Shown here one piece after another: positions 1 through 5,742 of a DNA stretch of 11,712 nt. Position numbers and translations under genes: made by a program. Each line of letters opens with the position of its first letter. Position 1 is the first letter of the stretch. The stretch lies in contig SKUV01000282.1 in NCBI GenBank assembly GCA_007129775.1, forward strand, positions 1 to 11,712. The letters run 5' to 3'. Under the pieces are notes generated by a model. It was not told the DNA's origin. It saw only the letters and a program-made list of their open reading frames with translations, and did not search any database. Source of the stretch: Paracoccaceae bacterium (lineage in GTDB: Bacteria > Pseudomonadota > Alphaproteobacteria > Rhodobacterales > Rhodobacteraceae).

Positions 1-951
1 CGCGGGCGCTGCCCGGGGCCGCAGGGCATCCTGCGCCGGGGCCGGGCTTGCGGCGCGGCTGGCCACGCCGCCCTTTTCCGCCCGCGCCGGTGTATGCGCC
101 CGAGGGGGATGCGCTACCGCGCCCGGCATCGGCGCCGGCGGGGCCACGCGTCCATAGGGCTGGGTCAGGCCCAGCGCCTGTGCCTCGCGCGCAGTCACCG
201 GCTTGCCGGTATAGGCGTTGATCAGCACCTGCGGCACGGTATTGGACCAGACCAGCGCCATTCGTGCTGCGCCCTCGGGCGTGCCGATGCCGCGATGCGG
301 GTTCAGCCGCCCATCCTCCCAAACCTGACGATAGCCGGGTGGCACGGGCTGCATCACCGCCGTGTTGCGCACCGCGCTGCCCGGGACCGGCACATGAGAA
401 ACCCCGCCCGGCCCGCTGTCGGAACTCGCCCCGCGTCGTGCGTTGAACGGGTTGAGCCCGGCTGCCGGGTCGCAGACCATTTCGAACCATGACCCGCCGG
501 GGCGTAACCGCTCCACGATCACGGCATTGCCCGGGCAGCGCAGCGACGGATCGGCGGCGGGAATGAACTCCGGTATCGCGGGTGCTGCAGGCTGGCGGGC
601 AGCGGGCCGCGCCGGCTGACGGGCCGGCTGGCGCTGCGCCTGCCGGGGCGGCGCGACCGGCACGACGGCAGCCGTTTCCGGGGCAACCTCGGGGGCGGGC
701 GTCGCCTCGGGCGCTGCGGCCAGTTCGGTCGGCGGCAGGCCGCAGATCGGCTGCCGGTTCTGATCCAGCCGCGGAACCCATGTCACCGCGCCGTCGACAC
801 CGGCGCGGATAAAGGCGCAGCCCTGGCTGTCGACGAATTGCACCCCGGGAAACGACGGCGGCGGCACCTCGGCCGGCCCGTTCTGCGCAAGCGCAGCCCC
901 TCCCCAGATCCCGACCAGTCCGGCCGCAAAGACAACCACGCGTGCAGACAT
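1..951 (-). CDS. Secreted envelope protein, probable SPOR-domain protein (C-terminus beyond window)
   Basis: The reading frame stays open from the ATG at 951 to the window edge, giving 317 residues of an incomplete protein. It starts with a signal peptide (hydrophobic core about residues 4-20, likely cleavage after ALA at 21-23), so the mature protein is periplasmic or envelope-associated. Residues 38-75 hold a compact segment with DSQGCAFIRAGVDG and VTWVPRLDQNRQPICGLPPT; residues 100-125 are a Pro/Ala/Gln/Arg linker with repeated RQPA; residues 135-165 hold a second Cys pair; and VPPGYRQVWEDGRLNPHRG sits near 203-221. I recall this arrangement from Rhodobacteraceae proteins that end in a peptidoglycan-binding SPOR domain. 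That domain would lie outside the window, so the name is an inference. The four cysteines (45, 70, 139, 160) could form two disulfides. The gene lies 99 bases after upp on the same strand, probably with its own promoter. Confidence 0.8.
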   Translation of the reverse strand, partial: MSARVVVFAAGLVGIWGGAALAQNGPAEVPPPSFPGVQFVDSQGCAFIRAGVDGAVTWVPRLDQNRQPICGLPPTELAAAPEATPAPEVAPETAAVVPVAPPRQAQRQPARQPARPAARQPAAPAIPEFIPAADPSLRCPGNAVIVERLRPGGSWFEMVCDPAAGLNPFNARRGASSDSGPGGVSHVPVPGSAVRNTAVMQPVPPGYRQVWEDGRLNPHRGIGTPEGAARMALVWSNTVPQVLINAYTGKPVTAREAQALGLTQPYGRVAPPAPMPGAVAHPPRAHTPARAEKGGVASRAASPAPAQDALRPRAAPA

Positions 952-975
952 GCCCAACCCCCATATTGCGCACCA

Positions 976-1004
976 AGGATGCGGCAATCACTACCCGTAG
1001 TAAA
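976..1004 (-). promoter_or_regulatory. Candidate promoter of the envelope protein gene
   Basis: Read on the minus strand, TTTACT is followed by a 17-base spacer and CATCCT, ending about 25 bases before the ATG at 951. The matches to TTGACA and TATAAT are partial (4/6 and 3/6) but the spacing is ideal. A 12-base dyad (ACTAC-CC-GTAGT, 990-1001) overlaps the -35 box and could be an operator. This is an eye-only prediction. Confidence 0.25.
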
Positions 1005-1023
1005 GGGCGAACTCCGCGCGATC

Positions 1024-1038
1024 ACAGCCGCCGGCTGT
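1024..1038 (-). terminator. Possible terminator or attenuating hairpin after upp
   Basis: A perfect inverted repeat ACAGCC-GCC-GGCTGT lies 12 bases past the upp stop codon and would form a six-base-pair stem with a three-base loop. No T-run follows it on the minus strand, so it is not a canonical intrinsic terminator. It may mark the operon's 3' end, with Rho or RNA processing doing the rest. Confidence 0.3.
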
Positions 1039-1050
1039 CTCCCGCGTGTG

Positions 1051-1698
1051 TCAGCGCGTCCCGAACATCCGGTCGCCGGCATCGCCGAGGCCGGGCACGA
1101 TATAGCCGTGATCGTTCAGATGGCTGTCGAGCGCGCCGGTTACGATGGGTACATCCGGATGCGCGGCCTTCATCCGGGCCACCCCTTCGGGCGCGGCCAG
1201 CAGGCACAGAAACCGCACCTCGCGCGCGCCGGCCTCCTTCACCAGATCGACAGCCGCGGCCGAGGAATTGCCCGTGGCCAGCATCGGATCGACCAGAATC
1301 GTTACCCGGTTTTCCAGTTCCGCCGGTAGTTTGCAGTAATACTGCACAGGCTGCAGCGTCTCAGGGTCACGGTAGAGCCCGACAAAGCCCACCCGCGCCG
1401 CCGGGATCAGCTCCAGTATCCCGTCCAGCAGCCCGTTGCCCGCCCGCAGGATCGACACCAGCGCCAGCTTGCGTCCGGCCAGCACCGGCGCCTCCATCGG
1501 CCCCAGCGGCGTCTCGATCCGCCGTGCCTCCAGCGGCAGATCGCGCGTCACCTCATAGGCCAGCAGCATCGATATCTCCCGCAGGAGCCGGCGGAAGCTG
1601 GAGGTCGAGGCGGTCTTGTCGCGCATCAGGCTCAGCTTGTGCTGCACCAGCGGGTGGGTCACGATCGTCAGGTGATCGGGGTCATGTCGGTCCTGCAT
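1051..1698 (-). CDS. upp: Uracil phosphoribosyltransferase
   Basis: This 215-residue protein matches the length of the Upp family (about 208-210) and converts uracil plus PRPP to UMP in the cytoplasm. The PRPP-binding loop is VDPMLATGNSSAAAV at 136-150. The uracil-binding C-terminal block is plain: DSHLNDHGYIVPGLGDAGDR at 191-210. The N-terminal THPLVQHKLSLMRDK (14-28) is also typical. The start ATG shares its A with the add stop codon (TGATG) and has a GGAG box eight bases upstream (1707-1710), so translation is probably coupled to add. It is the last gene of the cdd-deoA-deoB-add-upp operon and recaptures the uracil released when DeoA splits deoxyuridine or another phosphorylase splits uridine. 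Confidence 0.97.
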   Translation of the reverse strand: MQDRHDPDHLTIVTHPLVQHKLSLMRDKTASTSSFRRLLREISMLLAYEVTRDLPLEARRIETPLGPMEAPVLAGRKLALVSILRAGNGLLDGILELIPAARVGFVGLYRDPETLQPVQYYCKLPAELENRVTILVDPMLATGNSSAAAVDLVKEAGAREVRFLCLLAAPEGVARMKAAHPDVPIVTGALDSHLNDHGYIVPGLGDAGDRMFGTR

Positions 1699-2684
1699 CA
1701 GGTATTCTCCAGTCTTGGGAGCAGGCGGTCACGGGTGGCGGGATCGCAGAAGGCCGCAGCCAGCGCATCGCGGTTGATCGCGGCGAAATCGGCCTCGTCC
1801 CAGCCGAAAGCCTCGGCCAGCCGATCGTATTCGGCGCGAAGCGTGGTGTGAAAGAACGGCGGGTCGTCGGTCGAGAGCGTCACCCGCACCCCCGCCGCGC
1901 GCAGCCGCGCCACGGGATGCGCCCGCCAGTCGGCAAAGACGCCCAGCGCGATGTTGGAGCCGGGACAGACCTCAAGAACCACGCCTTTTTCGGCAAGCTG
2001 CTCAACCAGCGCGGCGTCTTCGATCGCGCGGACGCCATGGCCGATCCGCTCTACCCGCAGCGCGGTCAGCGCGTCGCGCACCGATTGCGGGCCGGCCCAT
2101 TCGCCGGCATGGGCGGTCAGGCGCAGCCCGGCTTCGCGGGCGGCATCGAAGGGCCATGCGAAATCGGCCGGGCTGCCGGCATTTTCATCCCCCGCGATGC
2201 CGAAGCCCACCAGCCAGTCACCCGCCGTCTCGGCAGCGCAAAGCGCCACGGGCCGCGCGCGGTCGGGGCCGAAATGCCGGATGCAGCTGACGATCCCGCG
2301 CAGGGAGATGCCGAAATCGCGCTCGGCCTCACCCGCGGCCTCGCGGATCGCGGCAAGGTAGTCGCGCCATGCCGTCAGATCGCCTCCGCCGCAGAAATCG
2401 GGTGACAGGAATGTCTCCATATAGATCACACCATCCTCGGCCCGTTCCTGCAGCACCGCGCGGGTCAGGCGGGCGAAATCCTCGGGGCTTTGCAGCACCG
2501 AGGTCGCCGCCTCGTAGACCTTCAGGAATTGCGCGAAATCGCGAAAGGCATAGGCCCCGTCGGCCGTGAAGATGCCCGACAGGTCCACCGATTTCTCTCG
2601 CGCCAGACCGGCGATGAAAGCGGGCGGCGCGCAGCCCTCCAGATGGGTGTGCAGTTCGACCTTGGGCAAGGCGGCGAGGCTCAC
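1698..2684 (-). CDS. add: Adenosine deaminase
   Basis: The 328-residue enzyme hydrolyses adenosine or deoxyadenosine to the inosine form plus ammonia. Amidohydrolase signature residues are all visible: HTHLEG with zinc ligands His12 and His14, HAGEWAGP with zinc ligand His192 and catalytic Glu195, RIGHGVR with His216, and STDDPP with zinc ligand Asp273. IGHG, rather than the IDHG I associate with adenine deaminases of this family, favours adenosine as substrate, although substrate choice in this family can mislead. The chosen start is a GTG at 2684. It fits the conserved LPKVELHTHLEG N-terminus, has AAGGAG six bases upstream, and forms a GTGA overlap with the deoB stop. A longer frame up to 2837 lies wholly inside deoB and adds only an Arg-rich shadow. 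The stop overlaps the upp ATG by one base. Confidence 0.93.
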   Translation of the reverse strand: MSLAALPKVELHTHLEGCAPPAFIAGLAREKSVDLSGIFTADGAYAFRDFAQFLKVYEAATSVLQSPEDFARLTRAVLQERAEDGVIYMETFLSPDFCGGGDLTAWRDYLAAIREAAGEAERDFGISLRGIVSCIRHFGPDRARPVALCAAETAGDWLVGFGIAGDENAGSPADFAWPFDAAREAGLRLTAHAGEWAGPQSVRDALTALRVERIGHGVRAIEDAALVEQLAEKGVVLEVCPGSNIALGVFADWRAHPVARLRAAGVRVTLSTDDPPFFHTTLRAEYDRLAEAFGWDEADFAAINRDALAAAFCDPATRDRLLPRLENT

Positions 2685-3883
2685 AGAAAGCTCCTTCCCT
2701 TTGGCGCGGCCGACAGGCCGAGGTGATCGCCCACCGATGCCCCCACATCGACAAAGGCGCAATGCCCGATCTCGCCGGCGCCGCGCCCCGCCACCAGCAC
2801 CGGCACCCGCTCGCGCGTGTGTTCGGTGCCGTGCCATGTGGGGTCATTGCCGTGATCGGCAGTAAAGATTGCCATGTCGCCGGGCTTCAGCCGCGCCAGA
2901 AACGCGCCCGCCTGCCCGTCGAACCATTCAAGCGCACGGGCATAACCCGCGACATCGCGGGGATGCCCAAAATTGCTGTCGAATTCAACGAGATTGGCGA
3001 AGGTCAGGGACCCGGGCTCGGCCGTGTCGGCCAGCTGCATCAGATGGCCGAAAAGGGCGGCATCGTCCGGCCCCTTGTGCAGCCGGTCGATCCCCCGGTG
3101 CGAGAAGATATCGCCGATCTTGCCCACGGCGTGCACCACGCGCCCCGCGCCCTGTGCGCGGTCGCAGATCGTTTCGCCCGGCGGTGCGATGGCATAGTCG
3201 CGCCGGTTGCCGGTACGCGCAAAGCCAGCGTCGGCCGAGCCGGTGAAAGGCCGCGCGATGACGCGTCCGACCTTCATCGCATGGGCAACGGGCGCAAGCG
3301 CCGCGCAGAGCGCCAGAAGCCGGTCAAGGCCGAAAGCCACTTCATGGGCGGCGATCTGGAGCACGCTGTCGGCCGAGGTATAGCAGATCGGCCAGCCGGT
3401 GCGCAGATGCTCGGCGCCCAGCTCGTGCATGATCGCGATGCCGGCGGCGTGGCGATTGCCGAGAATGCCATCGGTGCCCGCAAGCGCGCAGATGCGCGCG
3501 GTCAGATCGGGCGGAAAGGCAGGCACCGCGCGCGGGAAATAATGCCAGTCCCACGGCACGGGCACGCCGGACAGCTCCCAATGTCCCGACGGCGTGTCCT
3601 TGCCACGCGACACTTCGGTGGCGGCCCCCCAGCGCCCGCGCGGGGGCACGCTGGCAAGCCCCGGCGCCCCCGCGCCCGAGGCGAGGCGGATCGCGGCGCC
3701 AAGGCCCAGCGCATCCAGATGGGGCATCCGCAGCGGGCCGCTGCGGCCACGCTCGGCACGCCCGGCGGCGCATTCTTCGGCGATATGGCCCAGCGTGTTC
3801 GCGCCCTCGTCGCCATAGGCGGCGGCATCGGGCGCGCCGCCGCAGCCGACCGAATCGAGCACGATCAGAAAGGCACGGTTCAT
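2681..3883 (-). CDS. deoB: Phosphopentomutase
   Basis: This 400-residue cytoplasmic enzyme interconverts (deoxy)ribose-1-phosphate and (deoxy)ribose-5-phosphate, the step after DeoA. It belongs to the alkaline-phosphatase-like metalloenzymes. FLIVLDSVGCGGAPDA (5-20) carries Asp10, and GKDTPSGHWELSG (94-106) carries Thr97, the equivalent of the phosphorylated active-site threonine of Bacillus DeoB. By alignment from memory, metal ligands are Asp10, Asp302, His307, Asp343, His344 and His355, all at a constant offset from the E. coli enzyme. One oddity is GHPRD at 306-310, where the family usually has GHRRD, a proline in place of an arginine beside a metal-binding histidine. The ATG overlaps the deoA stop as ATGA and the stop overlaps the add start as GTGA. 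Confidence 0.97.
   Translation of the reverse strand: MNRAFLIVLDSVGCGGAPDAAAYGDEGANTLGHIAEECAAGRAERGRSGPLRMPHLDALGLGAAIRLASGAGAPGLASVPPRGRWGAATEVSRGKDTPSGHWELSGVPVPWDWHYFPRAVPAFPPDLTARICALAGTDGILGNRHAAGIAIMHELGAEHLRTGWPICYTSADSVLQIAAHEVAFGLDRLLALCAALAPVAHAMKVGRVIARPFTGSADAGFARTGNRRDYAIAPPGETICDRAQGAGRVVHAVGKIGDIFSHRGIDRLHKGPDDAALFGHLMQLADTAEPGSLTFANLVEFDSNFGHPRDVAGYARALEWFDGQAGAFLARLKPGDMAIFTADHGNDPTWHGTEHTRERVPVLVAGRGAGEIGHCAFVDVGASVGDHLGLSAAPKGRSFL
2682..2696 (-). promoter_or_regulatory. Ribosome binding site and GTG start deciding the add N-terminus
   Basis: AAGGAG at 2691-2696 (minus strand) is followed by six bases and then GTG at 2682-2684. The deoB stop TGA occupies 2681-2683, so the two genes overlap as GTGA. 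This strong signal at a non-ATG codon shows where add begins and points to translational coupling with deoB. Confidence 0.8.
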
Positions 3884-5181
3884 CCGATACGGTCCCGCAC
3901 GAGGGCGCCGCGCGCGCCCGACTCGCCAAGCCGAAAGGCCGCGCGCAGGGCCACCCCGGCGGTTTCCGCCTCGGCTTCGTCGGCGGCATGGACGCGGGCA
4001 AGCGGTCGCTCCGGGCCCACGGAATCGCCGGGCACGGCAAGGCCGGTGAAGCCCACGCGCGGGTCGATCCGGTCGCCCTCGCGCCGGCGCCCGCCGCCAA
4101 GGGCCACGACGGCCAGCCCCACGGCGCGGGTATCGACCCGGGCGACGGTGCCGGGCGCCTCGGGGAAGACATCGCGCTGCACCGGCGCGCCGGGCAGATA
4201 GCCCGCCCAGCCCTCGCAGAAATCCGATGGCCCGCCCTGCGCCGCGACCATCCGGCCGAAGCGCTCCGCCGCCGCGCCCGAGCGCAGCGCCGCATCGATC
4301 CGGCCCGCGCCCTCGTCCGCGTCCGCCGCAATCCCCGCCAGCGCAAGCGCCTCTCCACCCAGCGCGCAGGTCAGCGCGCGCATGTCGGCATTGTCGCCCG
4401 CACCGGTGAGAAAGCGCATCACCTCGCCCACCTCCAGCGCGTTACCGGCCACCCCGCAGATCGGCGCATCCATGTCGGTGACCAGCGCCGCCGTCCGGCA
4501 GCCCGCTCCGTTCGCCGTATCGACCAGCGCCCGGGCCAGCGCCCGGGTCTCCTCCGCCCCGGGCAGGAACGCGCCCGAGCCCGTCTTGACGTCCAGCACC
4601 AGCACCTGCAGCCCGGCGGCCAGCTTTTTCGAAAGGATCGAGGCGGTGATCAGATCGACCGATTCGACGCTCGCCGTCACGTCGCGGACGGCGTAGAGGC
4701 GTTTGTCGGCGGGCGCGATCCGGGCCGAGGCGCCGACGATGGCGCAGCCGACCTCGGAGACGATGGCGCGGAACCGCTCCTCGGGCTGCTCGACCGTATA
4801 GCCGGGGATCGCCTCCAGCTTGTCGAGCGTGCCGCCGGTATGGCCCAGCCCCCGGCCCGAGACCATGGGCACGAAAACCCCGCAGGCTGCCAGTGCCGGG
4901 GCCAGCGGCAGGCTGATGCAATCGCCCACGCCGCCGGTGGAATGCTTGTCCACCACCGGCGCGGGCATGTCCCAGGCCAGCACATCACCGGTATCGCGCA
5001 TCCCCTCGGTCAGCGCGGTGCGCGCATCGGCCGCAAGGCCGCGCAGCTTGACCGCCATGGCGAAGGCCCCGGCCTGCGCATCGCTGACCCCGCCATCGGC
5101 GAGGCCACGGGCGAAGGCGCGCAGATCTTCGGGCACCGCCGCACCGTCGATCACCGACTGGATCACCGCGGCCGGGGTCAT
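3880..5181 (-). CDS. deoA: Thymidine phosphorylase
   Basis: The 433-residue protein (family about 440) phosphorolyses thymidine or deoxyuridine to the free base and deoxyribose-1-phosphate. The family signature SGRGLGHTGGTLDKLEAIPG occupies 108-127. The phosphate-binding KHSTGGVGD is at 79-87, and the pyrimidine-binding segment YAVRDVTASVESVDL...SILSKK spans 163-186. The start at 5181 is set by the usual N-terminus, GGAG five bases upstream (5187-5190) and an ATGA overlap with the cdd stop. The reading frame remains open far upstream to 7656, but that part is antisense to cdd and maeB and is not coding. It sits second in the salvage operon, taking deoxyuridine from Cdd and passing deoxyribose-1-phosphate to DeoB. 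Confidence 0.97.
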   Translation of the reverse strand: MTPAAVIQSVIDGAAVPEDLRAFARGLADGGVSDAQAGAFAMAVKLRGLAADARTALTEGMRDTGDVLAWDMPAPVVDKHSTGGVGDCISLPLAPALAACGVFVPMVSGRGLGHTGGTLDKLEAIPGYTVEQPEERFRAIVSEVGCAIVGASARIAPADKRLYAVRDVTASVESVDLITASILSKKLAAGLQVLVLDVKTGSGAFLPGAEETRALARALVDTANGAGCRTAALVTDMDAPICGVAGNALEVGEVMRFLTGAGDNADMRALTCALGGEALALAGIAADADEGAGRIDAALRSGAAAERFGRMVAAQGGPSDFCEGWAGYLPGAPVQRDVFPEAPGTVARVDTRAVGLAVVALGGGRRREGDRIDPRVGFTGLAVPGDSVGPERPLARVHAADEAEAETAGVALRAAFRLGESGARGALVRDRIG

Positions 5182-5570
5182 GGGCGCTCCATATGGGCGG
5201 CGGTGAAAGCGCCGGGCAGCAATTCCGCCATGGTCATGGTCAGGGTCTTGCCGCGCGTGGTGGCCATGATCACGCGCACCTCGGGGCCCGCGAATTCGCT
5301 CAGTTTCTGGCGGCAGCCGCCGCAGGGGGGCACCGGGGCCGGGCTGTCGGCGATCACGCAAACCTCGGCGATCCGGGTTTCGCCGGCCGCGACCATGGCG
5401 GCGATGGCGCCGGCCTCGGCGCAGGTGCCTTGCGGATAGGCCACGTTCTCCACATTGCAGCCCAGATGCACCCCGCCCGACGCGCCGCGGATCGCCGCCC
5501 CCACCTGAAAGCCTGAATAGGGTGCATGGGCGCGAAGGCGCACCGCGCTTGCATGTTGCACAAGGTCCAT
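5178..5570 (-). CDS. cdd: Cytidine deaminase
   Basis: This 130-residue protein is the size of the short, homotetrameric cytidine deaminases that convert cytidine and deoxycytidine to uridine and deoxyuridine. APYSGFQVGAA at 16-26 is the usual N-terminal motif. NVEN (39-42) supplies substrate contacts. TCAEAGAI gives zinc ligand Cys50 and catalytic Glu52, and PCGGCRQ gives zinc ligands Cys83 and Cys86. It is the first gene of the operon and feeds deoxyuridine to DeoA. The ribosome binding site is poor (GGGGCGGCAGG directly before the ATG), but the start fits family length. Its stop overlaps the deoA ATG as ATGA. Confidence 0.96.
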   Translation of the reverse strand: MDLVQHASAVRLRAHAPYSGFQVGAAIRGASGGVHLGCNVENVAYPQGTCAEAGAIAAMVAAGETRIAEVCVIADSPAPVPPCGGCRQKLSEFAGPEVRVIMATTRGKTLTMTMAELLPGAFTAAHMERP

Positions 5571-5599
5571 CCTGCCGCCCCGCTACCGTTGTCGGCGCG

Positions 5600-5628
5600 A
5601 GTGTGCGGCGCGCAGGGCGATGTTGCAA
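5600..5628 (-). promoter_or_regulatory. Candidate promoter of the cdd-deoA-deoB-add-upp operon
   Basis: On the minus strand TTGCAA (5623-5628), a 17-base spacer and CACACT (5600-5605) resemble a housekeeping promoter (4/6 and 3/6 matches). It would give a leader of roughly 20 bases before the cdd ATG. It lies in the divergent region shared with maeB. This is a prediction by eye only. Confidence 0.3.
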
Positions 5629-5669
5629 GCGCGGGCTTCGTGGGTGGTAATCGGGCAGTGCCGGCACGC

Positions 5670-5698
5670 TTGCGCGGACCGGAGGCGCGCGGTATGGC
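5670..5698 (+). promoter_or_regulatory. Candidate maeB promoter
   Basis: TTGCGC at 5670-5675 and TATGGC at 5693-5698 are 17 bases apart and end 44 bases before the maeB ATG. Both hexamers match the consensus at only three positions, so the spacing is the best evidence. The palindrome at 5707-5720 would fall around or just downstream of the start of transcription. Confidence 0.25.
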
Positions 5699-5706
5699 CG
5701 TCGATA

Positions 5707-5720
5707 GTTCAACGCTGAAC
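5707..5720. promoter_or_regulatory. Palindrome GTTCA-N4-TGAAC, possible operator
   Basis: A perfect inverted repeat with five-base arms and a four-base centre (ACGC) ends ten bases before the maeB Shine-Dalgarno sequence. It is not the direct-repeat LexA box known from alphaproteobacteria (GTTC-N7-GTTC). It could bind a dimeric regulator or form a short hairpin in the leader, but no regulator gene is nearby to identify it. Confidence 0.3.
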
Positions 5721-5730
5721 AAGATGCGTG

Positions 5731-5735
5731 GGAGG
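5731..5735 (+). promoter_or_regulatory. Ribosome binding site deciding the maeB start
   Basis: GGAGG is seven bases upstream of the ATG at 5743. A GTG at 5728 is in frame, but it lies before this box and has no box of its own, so the ATG is the better start. The ATG also gives a 759-residue protein, the same length I recall for E. coli MaeB. Confidence 0.75.
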
Positions 5736-5742
5736 GGAAGGC

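Noticed and set aside
942..2405. Plus-strand frame of 487 residues opposite upp and add
   Set aside because: It is a shadow of two clear enzymes on the minus strand, with an Arg/Pro/Ala-rich product and no recognisable motif.
2685..2837. N-terminal extension of add to an ATG at 2837
   Set aside because: The extra 51 residues lie inside deoB, are Arg-rich and lack family similarity. The GTG at 2684 has an excellent ribosome binding site and the conserved N-terminus.
2723..4201. Plus-strand frame of 492 residues opposite deoB and deoA
   Set aside because: It is antisense to well-identified genes, and its composition is typical of GC-rich shadow frames.
3988..5439. Plus-strand frame of 483 residues opposite deoA and cdd
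   Set aside because: It is rich in His, Arg, Gly and Gln with no domain pattern, and is fully antisense to deoA and cdd.
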